Positions 46,621 through 59,022 of a stretch of 64,000 bases of DNA are shown piece after piece. Position numbers and translations under genes: made by a program. The stretch spans positions 37,291,474-37,355,473 of the forward strand of contig NC_081553.1 of NCBI RefSeq assembly GCF_963082655.1. The letters run 5' to 3'. This DNA is from Stomoxys calcitrans. Its lineage: Eukaryota > Arthropoda > Insecta > Diptera > Muscidae. The notes beneath the pieces were generated by a model, which saw only the letters and a list, made by a program, of their open reading frames with translations, was not told where the DNA came from and made no database searches. How positions within the stretch are numbered: the first letter of the stretch is position 1; every line of letters begins with the position of its first letter.

Positions 46621-47010
46621 TATAAATAATAATTATAATTTTTTGTTAATAGATTTTTAATAATAATTTTTTCTCCACTAGGCAACCAGATAATTTTTAT
46701 AAATCTCAGCACATCATATTATAGGAAGAATTTTCGTTTGATTTTTTTTTTTCAGAAAAATAAATTATTTAAAGAAAAATAAAAATTACATAAAAAAACA
46801 GATCAACATAAATCCAATAAAAACAAATATGAAACGTAGCGTACGATGATGTTAGGTTGCTTAGCCTGCCGTGATAAGCCTAATGCACATTGGGGAGTTG
46901 TATGAAAATCGAAATATTTTCACAATTATTTCTGACAGCTTGCTTCGAATTTATGAGCAATAGTGTTTTCTCATTTAGACTATTTTTGTCTAAGCTCATA
47001 ACATGGATGA
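46621..47010. other. AT-rich DNA, nothing recognised
   Basis: No repeat unit or gene identified. Confidence 0.35.
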
Positions 47011-47520
47011 TTGGCTGAGTGATTTGTCGAAGATTACGGCTTCTTGAGCTTTTAGAAGACGGAAATCTAATCCGATTTGACTGAAATTTTGCACATAGTG
47101 TTTTGATATCACTTCCAACAGCTGTGCAAAGTATGGTCCAAATCGGTCCATGTTTTGATATAGCTGCCATATTAACCGATCTTCAGTCTTGACTTCTTGA
47201 GCCTCTAGAGGGCGCAGCTCTCATCCGATTTGACTGACATTTTGCACATAATGTTTTGATATCACTTTCAACAACTGTGCGACAATTCATCCTGATATAG
47301 CTGCCATATAAACCGATCTGGGATCTTGACTTCTTGAGCCTCTAGAGAGCGCAATTATCATCCGATTTGGCACAGAATTTGTACAAAGGCTTCTCCCATG
47401 TCCTTCAACATACGTGTGCAATATGGTCTGAATCGATCTATAGCTTGACACAGCTCCCATATACCCTGATCTCCCGATTTTGCTTCTTGAGCCCCGAATC
47501 GGACTATAACTTGTTTATGT
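47011..47520 (+). mobile_element. Helentron-like internal fragment H8
   Basis: Three to four units with gatatagctgccatataaac, cttgagcctctagagggcgc, and tgacattttgcacataatgt boxes. There are no end modules. It belongs to the subfamily of H1, H5 and H12. Confidence 0.7.
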
Positions 47521-48587
47521 TTTCAGTTTGGTTTCTTGGTTTAAATATTTCTTATTTAACTATTGAATTTTTATTTATTAGTTTATTTCTATTCCTTTTC
47601 GACTCTTGTTTTTGACTTCATTGTGCAACTTTTAGTTTTAAAAACCAAATATGGACAGACCTCATTTCAACTCCAACTTATTGCATATTTAAATTCTAAA
47701 ATCAAAAGTAGAGCAAGTTGTTGCTCGTGTTTCTTGCTGGTGCTTAGTCATGCCAAAGCCCAATTATTATAGCATGGTCGTCAATGGACTAGACACTATT
47801 GGCAGTGGTCCTTTTATTTTCAATGAAATAATTAAAGCCCACACTTCATTTTAAGAGTTGATTTCTTGTTTTATATCTATATTGCCATTCATTCTTTTAT
47901 GGCTTTTTGTAAATTATGGGTTTTTTGAGTTTTCTCGGAGACACATTAAGTCAGATATTGCTTAATTAACATAAGCTCAAATAAAATGTTGATTTTTTAT
48001 TAAATTAACATAAATTCAAATATTTATTTTCATTAACCTAATTTTTAACCATTTCCCCAGCTGTATAATTGTTAAGCTCATTGTATAAATAGTCCATTGT
48101 TGCGTATAATTGATATTATTGGGATAAAAATAATCATACGCACGGCTGCACCTAACAATTTGTACAGCTAAATAATCATACGGTGATATGCAAAATATAA
48201 TTACAAGAAAATTTAAGTGATTTGATATATAGAAGGTAAAAATTTAAGACAGGTGTGCCGGCATTTAGAAAGTTTACATGGAATGTTCGTTATAGGAATG
48301 TTCATGGCAAATTTGCGTTTTGCATTTACATGGAGAGGTAACTTTAATGAGTGGGCCTTTTGGAATTTTTTGTGAACATTAAGATTAAGATTCCTAGTAA
48401 CGTTCGGCGTAAACCTTTGATATAGTTTCCGATATACACCAAACCCTAACCATTACTTAAATATCAGAAATCAGCAAAACTTCAAAAAAAAAATTGATAA
48501 CAAATTCTCACAGAAAACATAAGTCTTAGGAGGATTACGTAAAATAAAAACATTTCTTCACTAAAATTATATCAAAACAATTAAAAG
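47521..48587. other. Apparently single-copy DNA
   Basis: About 1 kb of AT-rich sequence without tandem units. Open frames at 47367-47772 start in repeat sequence and are not convincing. No gene called. Confidence 0.45.
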
Positions 48588-50782
48588 CGCGTTAAGTTCA
48601 GCCGGGTCGAATCTTGGGAACCTACCACCATGGATACTGCTAAACATCTAAACAAAATAAATTTAGTTGAAGGGCATAATTTTATTCTATCTTCTATCAA
48701 ACCAGCAAAAATTAAAGCTTCTAGGAAACCAAAAATGATGATCGAGAGACCGGTTTACATGGGAGCTATATCAGGTTATAGACTGATTTGGACCGTATTT
48801 GGCACAGTTGTTTTAAGTCATGACAATACACTACTTGCTTAATTTCAGCCAAATCGGACAAAAATTGCGGCTTTCAGGGGCACAAGAATTCAAATCGGGA
48901 GATCGGTTTATATGGGAAGTATATCTCGTTATAGACCGATTTGGACAGTACTAAGCACAGTTGTTGGAAGTCGTAAGAGAACACTTTGTGCAAAATTTCA
49001 GCCAAATCGGGTGAAAACTGAGGCTTCCAGGGGCTCAAGAAGTTAAATAGGGAGATCGGTTTATATGGGACCTATATCAGGTTATAGACCGATTCGGACC
49101 GTACTTGGCATAAGTATTGGAAGTGTGAACAGAACACCGCATGCCAAATTTCAGGCAAATTGGACGAAAATTGCGGCTTGTAAGGGCTCAAGAAGTCAAA
49201 TCGGGAGATCGATATATATGGGAGCTATATTAGGTTATTGACCGATTTGGACCGTACTTGGCACAGTTGTTGGAAGTCTTAACAAAACACCGCATGCCAA
49301 ATTTCAGGCAAATTGGGCGAAAATTGCGGCTTGTAAGGGCTCAAGAAGTCAAATCGGGAGATCGGTTTATATGGGAGCTATATCAGGTTATAGACCGATT
49401 CGGACCGTACTTGGCATAAGTGTGAACAGAACACCGCATGCCAAATTTAAGCCAAATCGTGTGAAAATTAAGGCTTCCAGGGGCTCAAGAAGTCAAATCG
49501 GGTGATTGATTTATATGGGAGCTATATCAGGTTATAAACCGATTCTGACCTTACTTGGCATAGTTGTTGAAAATCGTAACAGAACACCGCATGCCAAATT
49601 TCAGCCAATTCGGGTGAAAATTAAGGCTTACTTGGGCTCAATATATCAAATCGGGGAATCGGTTTATATGGGAGCTATATCAGGTTCTTGACCGATTCTG
49701 ACCGTACTTGACATAGTTGTTGGAACTCTTAGCAGAACACCGCATGCCAAATTTCAGCCAAATCGGGTGAAAATTAAGGCTTCCAAGGGTTCAAGAAGTC
49801 AAATCGGGAGATCGGTTTATATGGGAGCTATATCAGGTTATAGACCGATTCTGACCGTACCTGGCATAGTTGTTAGAAGTCGTAACAGAACTCCGCATGC
49901 CAAATTTCAGCCAAATCGGACAAAACTTGGGGCTCGTAAGGGCTCAAGAAGTTTAATCGGGAGATCGGTTTATATGGGAGCTATATCAGGTTCTTGACCT
50001 ATGTGGACCGTACTTGGCACAGTTGTTAGAAGTCGTATAAGAACACCGCATGCCAAATTTCAGCCAAATCGGGTAAACATTAAGGCTTCCAGGGGCTCGG
50101 TAAGTCAAATCGGCAGATCGGTTTATATGGAAGCTATATCAGATTATAGACCGATTTAGATCGTGCTTGGCACAGTTGTTAGAAGTCGTAACAAAACACC
50201 GCATGTCACATTTCAGCCAATTCGGGTGAAAATTAAGGCTTCCAGGGGCTCAATATGTCAAATCGGGGAATCGGTTTATATGGGAGCTTTATCAGGTTCT
50301 TGACCGATTCTGGCCGTAATTGGGATAGTTGTTGGAAGTCGTAACAGAACACCGCATGCGAAATTTCAGCCAAATCGGGTGAAAATTAAGGCTTTCAGGG
50401 GCTCAAGAAGTCAAATCGGGAGATTGGTTTATATGGGAGCTATATCAGGTTATAGACCAAATTGGTCAAAAATTGCGCCTTCCAGGGGCTCAAGAAGTCA
50501 AATCGTTTTATATGGGAGCTATATCTAAATCTGAACCTATACGGACCAATTGTAATCCACAACAAACTACACCAATATTAAGTATCTGTACAAAATTTCA
50601 AGCGACTTGCTTTAACCGCTATCTTGATTTCGACAGACGGACGGACACGGCTAGATCGAATCAAAATGTCGAGACGACCAAAAATATATAAACTTTATGA
50701 GGTCTTAGACGAATATATCGAAGTGTTACAAACGTAATGACTAGATTTGTATACCCCCATCCTATGGTGGTGGGTATAAAAA
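48588..50782 (-). mobile_element. Complete DINE-1-like Helentron element H9
   Basis: Sister of H7. The 3' terminus has a worn stem-loop (ttcagccgggtcgaa) at about 48598 and cctaccaccatgg; the next 100 bp (aataaatttagttgaagggc) match H7 closely. About 12 internal units of roughly 152 bp follow. The 5' module lies at 50530-50740 (cgacagacggacggacacgg) with the terminal CCTATGGTGGTGGGTATA ending at about 50779. No coding capacity. Confidence 0.85.
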
Positions 50783-52569
50783 TATCAATAAAATAAGTGA
50801 TAGATACTTATAAATTATCTGGTGTATGTCCAAAGTGGCATGGGGCTGATTAATATCTGCACCCTCCTTTCAAGCTAACCTAACCTAAAAATTATCTATT
50901 TTTTTTTGCTTGCCTTAACACGAAACTTCAACTCAAATGAATGTTGAAAGAACCGGGTATCATTTTTAACATTCATTTGTATGTTCCTCTAACTGTCTGT
51001 TTTCTGCCTATCTACTTTCCAGTCTGTCTAGCTGTCTACGGATCTGACAACTTTTTCTCGTTACATGCTACGAATGTTGTTCTAAACATTTATACAGCTA
51101 CATGCAATCTTTTCATAAAATCTACATTTTGTTTTTATTTTTGCTTTTGTCTACGGGTTTTGGATCGATTTCTTATGAGTTAAACCTTGTAAGAATTGCC
51201 TAGCAGAATGGTGGGAGAGGTCTTTAATCTCTTTTGTGATCAAAAAAATAATTCATATGAATAGTTTTTTTGTGTGCGTGTTTTTTTATCAGGTGTAATC
51301 CACTGTAACGATTGTAGTGGGAGTTTCATTTCCAAATCCTGATTGAAAGTTAAGATATGAAAATATCCAATGTTGGTGTGTTTGACAAGTGACACAAGAG
51401 ATTTAACAAGATTGAGTTCTTTTTTTGCTTATATTGTATGTATAGGGAAGGTTGAGCTAACAACAAACAGGAATAGTACCTCAAGACGAAATGCCATTAA
51501 AAAATTTCCATTTTTTAGAGAAAATTTTGTCAAATTTTTTGATCATCATCAAGAGTGAAATCCCACATTGATGTTTTTTCGCACTTTTTTTGTTTAATTT
51601 CCAGTATGTAATTTTGGTCTTTTGTAGCCCTTATAAAATGGGAGGACATTTTATGGACACATTTGTTCCTCGTACCCCACATTTTCAATTAAAATCCTAT
51701 CACATTTCAATTGACATCCAATGCATACAACTACTCCACAAAAAAAGAGCTACAATTTCCATTTATTCCCTCTACATGACTCGGAACAAACAATTAACAT
51801 TTGATCCCAACTTCTTGCGGGGATTAGCATAGCAGCACCAACATGTATGGTAAAGGCAACAATGTTGCAAAAACAAATTGAAATGCCTTTGCATCCTCAC
51901 GAAGCCCCCTGCCCATCTGGGGTATGGCGGGCAAAACATTGACATAATTGCTTTTTGCTTTACTTCCTTTGTTGGGTCATTGGATACTTGAATACTCGCA
52001 AGAGCAGGAGAAGCAGCCATTTGCAGGGTGTTTATGATGTGACGATCACGACCTCGATAGCCTCGATGTTGTTAGAAAAAGGTTGGATGTTTTTTTTTTT
52101 TTAAGAAAATTTAATTTAAATTTCTTTACAAATAAAGTTTTTTTTCTATAACTAAGGAGTGCCTTGGAAATAAAAATCTCTTAAGAAATTTAATTCATTG
52201 GGTTTCACTTTTTTTCTTCTCTGGTTTGTTTTGTAGGAGAAACATGAAAATTATGTTGACATGAAAATTACCCCCTCACTAATTTATAAAGAAAATACCG
52301 CCAATAAAGGGGAATTTTTTTAAAGGTATTTTGCTAATATAAAGAAATGTTTAGGAACTAACCATGCAGGCTAATTGGGACAAAGTTTAAAAGGGGATTG
52401 GTCAATCGAATGTTTATATGGTACTTTAGAAGAAATTTAGTAGAATGGTTGTTAAGGGGGTCAATGAGGAAAATGGCTTTTGTTAATACTTTAGAAAAAA
52501 TGAAAAAAATTAAAAATTGTTGTCACCAACTTAGGGGCGTGATATGGAAAACAATTAAGGATTTTGTAA
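50783..52569. other. Mostly single-copy-looking DNA
   Basis: Begins with a short repeat remnant at 50820-50890 (ggtgtatgtccaaagtggca, then aacctaacctaa), also seen twice at 54.3-54.5 kb. The rest shows no repeat. A minus-strand 82-codon frame at 51772-52020 starts plausibly (MAASPALASIQVSNDPTKEV) with a fair start context, but its second half is cysteine-rich and unnatural, so I do not call it a gene. Confidence 0.45.
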
Positions 52570-53258
52570 AAATTAAAAATTGTAAAAATTAAAAATCCCA
52601 TATTTGGGGATTTTGGAATTTTTTTTTGGGAATTTGACCAAATGCATTTTTTTAATGACTCTGAAAGCCTGGTTTCGAATCCTGGCGAGAATATTAGAAA
52701 AAAGTTATCAGCGGTGGTTTCCTCTCCTAATGCCGGCGACATTTGGTATGGCAGCCATATAAAAACTTCTCCCCAAGGAGATGTTGCACTGCGGCATGTC
52801 GTTCGTATTCGGCTATAAAAAGGAGGTCCCTTATCATTGGGCTTAAAACTTAAATCTGATAGCACTCACTGATGTGTAAGAAGTTTGCCCCAGTTTCTTA
52901 GTAGAATGTTCATGGGCAAATTTGCATTTTGTTTTTGTTTGTCATGAATAGCTGCAAAATAAAAATAAAATCCCAAATTTGGGGATTTTGATTTTTTTTT
53001 TATGGGAATCTGGCCATATATATTTTTTTTTTTAATTTTTAATCTACAATAGCTGAAAAAAACAAAAAAAAATTTAAGTTTCTCCGAGAAAGCAAAGTAT
53101 ACAAATAAATCCAAGATTCTCAACAAATATTTAAAAATCCCAAATTTGGGGATTTTGATTTTTTTTTGGGAATTTAGTAAAATAAAAATTATTTTTTAGT
53201 TTTCAATTCATAATAGTTGCGAAATACAAAAATAATTCCAAAATTCTTTAAAATGAAT
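52570..53258 (+). repeat. Repeat family D units around a SINE
   Basis: Units with a near-perfect palindrome TCCCAAATTTGGGGA (52596, 52971, 53138) followed by a T run, ttgggaatttag-caaa, and a gctgcaaaataaaaataa phrase. They recur at 54605 and 55990. The intervening Helentron copies appear to have inserted into a once continuous tandem array. Family identity is unknown. Confidence 0.65.
52655..52932 (+). mobile_element. 5'-truncated tRNA-like SINE
   Basis: Starts at the B-box side of the head (cctggtttcgaatcctggcg). It continues through cagcggtggtttcctctcct, gcactgcggcatgtcgttcg, ggaggtcccttatcattggg and atgttcatgggcaaatttgc to the 3' end at about 52932. The A box is missing. It lies inside a family D unit. 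Confidence 0.75.
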
Positions 53259-54308
53259 AAAAACGCGTTAAGTTCGCCCGGGCCGAATCCCACCACCTCG
53301 GGTATACATGTAAACCACCTTTAGTCATAATCCGGTGAAAAATACACACCATGCCCCCATAGCAGCTATATATGGTACAATTTGGAACTGAAGAGGGATT
53401 TCGAAGGCCCTAACACAACTCACTGTCCCAAATTTCGGCGAAGTCCGACAATAAATGCGTCTTTGATGGGCCCAAGACCATAAATCGGTGGATCGGTCTA
53501 TATGGCAGCTATATCCATATCTGGACCGATCTGGGTCAAATTGAAGAAGGATGTCGGAGGGCCTAACACAACTCACTGTCTCAAATTTCGGCGAAGTCGG
53601 ACAATAAATGCGAGTTTATGGACTTAAAACCTTAAATCGAGAGATCGGTCTATATGGCGGCTATATCCATATCTGGACCGATCAGGGTCAAATTGAAGAA
53701 TGATGTCGAGTGGCCTAACACAACTTACTGTTCCAAATTTCAGCAAAATTGGACAATAAATGCACTTCTTATGGACCTAAGACCTTAATTCCAGAGATCG
53801 TTCTATATGGTAGCTATATCAAAATCTGAACCGATCTGGGCCAAATTGAAGAAGAATGTCGAAGGCCGTAATACAACTCACTGTCCCAAATTTCGGCGAC
53901 ATTGGATAATAAATGTGTTTTTTATAAGCCCAAGACCTCAAATCCAGAGATCGTTCTATATGGCAGCTATATCAAAATCTGAACCGATCGGGGCCAAATT
54001 GAAGAAGAATGTCGAAGGCCGTAATACAACTCATAGTCCCAAATTTTGGCGACATTCGATAATAAATGCGTCTTTTATGGGCCCAAGACCTTAAATCGAT
54101 GGATCGGTCTATATGCCAGCTATATCCAAATCTGAACCGATCGGGGCCAAATTGAAGAAGGATGTCGACGGGGCTAACACTACGCACTGTACCTTATTTC
54201 AGTAAAGTCGGATTATAAATGTGGCTTTTATGGGCCTAAGACCTTAAATCGGCTGATCGGTCTACATGGGGATATGTCAAGATATAGTCCGATATATCCG
54301 ATTACTGG
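53259..54308 (-). mobile_element. DINE-1-like Helentron element H10, 5' module missing
   Basis: Minus-strand element of the H3 subfamily. The 3' stem-loop TTCGCCCGGGCCGAA is at 53273-53287 and caccacctcgggtata is adjacent. About six units of roughly 155 bp follow (ggtctatatggcagctatat, caaattgaagaaggatgtcg, aacacaactcactgtccca). The 5' end module is absent; it stops at ccgatatatccgattactgg. Confidence 0.8.
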
Positions 54309-54560
54309 TTTAGGTGTATGCCCATAGTAGCATGGGGCGGATTAATATCCGCACCCTCTTTTCAACCTATTTTAATTTTTTTTTATTTTCTTTTATCGGG
54401 CTAAGACCTTAAATCGGCTGATCGGTCTACATGGGGAATACGTCAAGATATAGTCCGATATATCCGATTACTGGCTTAGGTGTATGTCCATAGTGGCATG
54501 GGGCGGATTAATATCCGCACCCTCTTTTCAACCTATTTTAATTTTTTTTTATTTTCCCTA
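54236..54560. repeat. 165-bp tandem duplication at the end of H10
   Basis: The segment from ctaagaccttaaatcggctg (54236) to the T-rich ttaatttttttttattttc is repeated at 54401-54557. Each copy includes the last H10 unit plus gcatggggcggattaatatc. The latter phrase also occurs near 50838, suggesting an unrelated small repeat fused to the Helentron unit before duplication. Confidence 0.75.
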
Positions 54561-54902
54561 TCATTTCATCCACAATGGTTCCAATTTTTTGCAAAAAATA
54601 AAAATCCCACATTTGGGGATTTTACATTTCTTTTTTGGGAATTTCATCCAATATTTTTTGTTTTGTTTTTTATTGTTTATTTTATGGATTGCTGCGAAAT
54701 ACAAAAATAATTCCAATTTCCAATAATTCCAATAATTTTTTCTAATTTTTAGTTGCAAAATACAAAAATTATCAAAATTCAATCAAATGATCAAAATTTC
54801 ATCATTCATGGGGATTTTGAAGTTTTATTCTGGGAATTTAGTAAAATATAGATTTTCTTCAATTGCCATTTATAATTCAATTCAAAGCTGCAAAATAAAA
54901 CA
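54561..54902 (+). repeat. Repeat family D units
   Basis: Contains the CCCACATTTGGGGATTTT variant at 54606, ttttttgggaatttcatcca, and a second unit (catggggattttgaagtttt, ctgggaatttagtaaaatat). H11 interrupts it at about 54902. Confidence 0.6.
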
Positions 54903-55832
54903 AGACTTGGTAATAAATGCGCTTGCAGTGACTCTTAAAGTGAAAATCCTCAGATACTGTGCCAGTCATCGAGGAAAGCGTTGTATAATATTTTGGCAAG
55001 ATTGGTCAATAAATGTGCTTGCAGTGGGTCTAGGAGTGAAAATCGGGCGATATATATATATGAGAGCTATATCTAAATCTGAACCGATTTCCATGAAATT
55101 CACCAGTAATATTGAGAGTCAAGAGAAAATCCCTCCTGCCGAATTTCGAGAAAATCGGTTAACAAAAGACCATTTTATTGAAATATTACTGCAAATCGGA
55201 CGAACATATATATGGGAGCTATATCTAAATCTGAACCGATTTTGACTAAACTTTATGGATATTGTGGTAGTCATCGAAGAAAGTGTTGTGCAATATTTTG
55301 GCAAGATTGGTCAATAAATGTGCTTTCAGTGGCTCTAGAAGTGGAAATCGGGCTATATATATACATGGGAGCTATATCTAAATCTGAACTGATTTCATTG
55401 AAATTCACCAGCAATGTCGACAGTCGTAAAAAATTTCCTGCCAAATTTCGAATGAATCGGTTAACAAATTACCATTTTATTGCATTATTATTGAAAATCG
55501 GACGAACATATATATATGGGAGCTATATCCAGATCTGAACCGATTTTTTCCCATTTCAATAGGCTTCGTCTCTAGGCCGAAAAACATGCCTGTACCAAAT
55601 TTGAAGACGATCGGATGAAAACTGCGACCTGTAGTTTGTACACAAATTAACATAGACAGACGGACGGACGGACGGACCGACAGACAGACGGACATAGCTA
55701 AATCGATTCAGAAAGTAATTCTGAGTCGTTCGGTATACTTTTCAATGGGTCTATCTCTCTTCCTTTTGGGTGTTACAAACAAATTCACTAAGTTTTAGTA
55801 TCCTGTACCACAGTAGTGGTGTAGGATATAAA
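54903..55832 (-). mobile_element. Helentron-like element H11 (divergent subfamily)
   Basis: Has two long internal units of about 290-340 bp (tttggcaagattggtcaata, gggagctatatctaaatctg, gaatcggttaacaaa). It then has the characteristic gacggacggacggac run at about 55660, a gctaaatcgattcagaaagt module and the terminal tcctgtaccacagtagtggt-gtaggatata. The arrangement resembles the other Helentron-like 5' ends, with a different sequence. No clear 3' hairpin is present. Confidence 0.65.
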
Positions 55833-56090
55833 GATAATTCGAATTTTCTTAACAAAATTAAAAATCCAAGATTTTTTTTTTTTTTAAATCTGCCAAATTA
55901 TTCTATTTTTTTTTTAATTTTTAGTTCAAAATTAACTGCAAAATTTCAAAAAAAAAAAATAATTCCAAATTCACCAAAAAATTAAAAATCCCAGATTTGG
56001 GGATTTTAAAAACTTTTTTAGGAATTCTGCCAACTATATTTTTAGGAATTTAGCCAAAGATTTTTTTTATTTAAAATTTAAAATTTTTTT
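55833..56090 (+). repeat. Repeat family D units
   Basis: Resumption of family D after H11: aaaatccaagattttttttt, then TCCCAGATTTGGGGATTTT at 55990 and taggaattctgccaacta. Eroded. Confidence 0.55.
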
Positions 56091-57271
56091 TTTTTCTTCT
56101 CACATAAATCTTCACATTGGTCGAAATTTCCTTAATCCACATCTATAGGCCTTGATTTTCATTTTTGTCACCAAAATTGTCGTCTATTGTCGTGTTATTA
56201 TCATCTAACAAAATACAAAGCCTATTAACATTAACAAGACTTCAAAATTGTTACAAAAAAAAAAAAAAAAAATAAAAACTTAAAAAAAGAGTAGCTAAAA
56301 AATACGCGCCAAATACAAAATGATAGGAAAAACTGTAAAGGAAGATCCATTAATCTAAGAAAAACAAGTCACAAAGAGTTGCAATTCATGAACCCGAAAC
56401 ACTTTTGAAATGGCCTCTGTTTTTCTTGCTGTTGTTTTTTTTTTTTTTTTTGTTGAGCTTCTTACCTTCTTTGGAAGTTTTGACAACTTTACCACTTTTG
56501 GGCCAACCACAAGCTAGCGATGAGACGCAAAATGTAAGAAACCAAACACCAAACATTCAACTGCAATAAGACAAGGAAGAGACAATGACAACATCAGCAT
56601 CTTATGGACAACAAGTCGAGGGACATTTTATTAACAACAAACTGGCCAACACATAGAGTTGAGCCAAAGATACGGCCAACATCAACATCAGTTGGTAAAA
56701 GGGGAGAAAAACACTACAGCTGCTGCTGCTTGTGCTACTCCTGTTTGGCCATGATGTTGATGTTGGCAGTTCAAATGTTGGCGTTAGAAATTAAGGCAAC
56801 ACAAAATGAACTACCAACTGAATGGTTGTTAATAATGCTGTCCAAAGTTTCAAGTCCTGTTCATGTCCATGTCCATGCTGTCCATGTTGTTGTTACTCTC
56901 CCAGGATGGTGGTATTGCTGTTGTTCTTAACATTTTGCTTCCTTATAATGCGCTCATTCAAAGTGTTGTAGGTGAGCATTTGTTGGCCTCTGCAAAAGAA
57001 AGAACAAAAAAACAGTAAAGTGATCTTCTTTCCAAGTCAGTTCTTTGCCATTTCTTTGTCATTTTGGTGTCGTTCACAATTCACCTCACTCACTATTATG
57101 GAGAAAGGGGGGAGGTAGGGGGGTTTGATGGCTCTATGGCCATAGCCATAACTTTGTTAAGTTTAAGCATCCATTTGCCTGGCTCTATTTTGTCGGCGAA
57201 CATGGATCTAGTGCACGGTTTATTCATAATCAAGTTCGTGACTAGATTTCATGCTCGTCTATTAAGTTGGG
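56091..57271. other. Repeat-free stretch upstream of the possible first exon
   Basis: About 1.2 kb without the mobile repeats that fill the rest of the window. It has short runs rich in CTG/ATG-type triplets (gctgctgctgcttgtgctac, catgtccatgtccatgctgt). Open frames of 95-108 codons are not recognisable. It could be promoter-proximal host DNA; that is inference from context only. Confidence 0.35.
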
Positions 57272-57277
57272 TCAGTT
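57272..57277 (+). promoter_or_regulatory. Initiator-like TCAGTT
   Basis: TCAGTT matches the arthropod initiator consensus TCA-G/T-T-C/T exactly, within gttgggtcagttctacac. A downstream AGTTGT (57299-57304) fits the DPE consensus RGWYGT, but at +26 instead of the usual +28, which weakens the case. No TATA box is apparent. Such hexamers also occur by chance. Confidence 0.25.
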
Positions 57278-57794
57278 CTACACAACAACACAGCGCAGAG
57301 TTGTGTCGCTGCTACAGCATAGTGAAAAGAAAAAAAAAAAGGAAAAACTAATACCACCTCGCCTTCGTTATCACCATCCTACTACAAACAACAGTAACAG
57401 TAACAGCAGCTTTTGCTGCTGCTGCTGCTGCAATGGCTGTTACAACAGATCACAGCATCAACATCATCATCAACATCACCTCAGCAAACAACACGACTGC
57501 ACGTCAATAGCACGAGCAGCATGAGCATCAACATCAACATCAGCTACAGTAACAGTAACAGCTACAGCTACAGCTACAGCAACAACGGCTTAACTAAACA
57601 CCACATCACTAACAACAATCACATCAAAAACTTTCTGAAAGCAACATGAAATTATAAAACTTTTTTTTTTCGCTCCAATGTTGGCAAGACTGAACTACAA
57701 CAACAACAACAACAACAACAAAGTGTATTTAAAGTTAATAAATTACATTAGATGCTTCCATTACCAGGGACAATGTGATGCCTTAGCTAAGGAG
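57274..57794 (+). other. Possible first exon ending at a GTAAGT donor
   Basis: A candidate transcript start at the TCAGTT above is followed by 500 bp rich in CAG/CAA/CAT repeats, a texture common in 5' exons of fly developmental genes. It ends at GCTAAGGAG|GTAAGT, a consensus donor with the intron starting at 57795. The last open frame from ATG 57678 (MLARLNYNNNNNNNK, then VYLKLINYIRC...ALAKE) reaches the donor in phase 0 after exactly 39 codons. It has an Asn run encoded by AAC repeats. Several short upstream frames precede it, so the exon may be untranslated. No downstream exon is visible in the window. Confidence 0.3.
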
Positions 57795-58071
57795 GTAAGT
57801 ATGTTAATTAAGGGAAATTCAGAAACGTTTCAAAAAATGTTTTTACTAATGGGAAATGTTTATTTAAAATAAAAAAGGAATTGGAATGAAAAGCTAACAA
57901 TAGAAGGCGCGTTTATTCACCTTAAAAGTATCTAAAAAAGACAGGAAAAAGGTCCTCAAAAGGTTTTATGAATGATGACCTAAAAATAAAAGACCAATTT
58001 ATCATTGATTTGAAAATCTATATCGTAAGGTAACCTCAAAAAAAGAGGAAATAATGGTTCCCCTTTTGGAC
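57795..58071. other. Spacer
   Basis: AT-rich sequence between the donor-like site and H12. Nothing recognised. Confidence 0.35.
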
Positions 58072-59022
58072 ATTTTTATTCCCTCCACCATAAGATGGGG
58101 GTATACTAATTTTGTCATTCTGTTTGTAACTCTTTGAAGTATTCGTCTAAGAACCCATAAACTATATATATTCTTGATCCTCATGACATTTTAAGTCGAT
58201 CTAGCCATATCCGCCCATTCGACCGTCCGTCCGTCTGTCGTCAAAAACAGGCTAACTTTCGAAGGAGTAAAGCTAGGCGCTTGAAATTTTGCACAAATAC
58301 TTTTTATAAGTCTACGTCGGTTGGGATTGTGAATGGGTCATATCGGTCCCTGTGTTGATATAGCTGCCATATAAACCGATCTGGGATCTTGACTTCTTGA
58401 GCCTCTAGAGGGCGTAATTCTTATCCGATTTGGCTGGAATTTTGCATGTCGTGTTTTGTTATGACTTCCAAGAACTGTGCTAAGTATGGTTCAAATCGGT
58501 TCATAACCTGATATAGCTGTCATATAAACCGATCTGGGATCTTGACTTCTTGAGCCGCTAGAGGGCGCAATTCCTATCCCATTTGGCTGAAATTTTGCAT
58601 GAGATATTTTGTTATGACTTCCAACAACTGCGCTTCAAATGGCCCAAATCGGTACATAACCTGATACAGCTGCCATATAAGCCGATCTGGGATCTTGACG
58701 TCTTGAGCCTCTAGAGGGCGCAATTCTCATGCGATTTGGCAGAAATTTTGTACAACGGCTTCTCCCATGACCTTTAAGATACGTGTCCATTATGGTCTGA
58801 ATCGATGTATAGCTTGATACAGCTCCCATATGAACCGATCTACCGAAGTTGCTTCTTGAGCCCCTTACAAGGTGCAATTCTTATCCGAATGGACTGAAAT
58901 GACTTCTGCAATGTTCAGCATTCAAATTATTTATGGTCCTATTCGGACTTGAACTTGATAAAGCTTTAATAGCATAACAGTTATTTTTCATTAATCTTTG
59001 TTTGCCTAAAAAGAGATACCGC
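58072..59022 (+). mobile_element. DINE-1-like Helentron element H12, 3'-truncated
   Basis: The 5' end ttttattccctccaccataa (a variant of the TATACCCTCCACC end) is followed by cgatctagccatatccgccc, ccgtccgtccgtctgtcg and gcttgaaattttgcacaaat. Four internal units of the H5 subfamily follow. It stops after gcctaaaaagagataccgct, where H5 would continue to the hairpin. A decayed transposase begins close by. H12 provides the uninterrupted counterpart of the MITE site in H5. Confidence 0.8.

Noticed and set aside
51772..52020. 82-codon minus-strand frame starting MAASPALASIQVSNDPTKEV
   Set aside because: The start context is fair, but the second half (CCLYHTCWCCY) is unlike a real protein. No domain, splice sites or neighbours support it.
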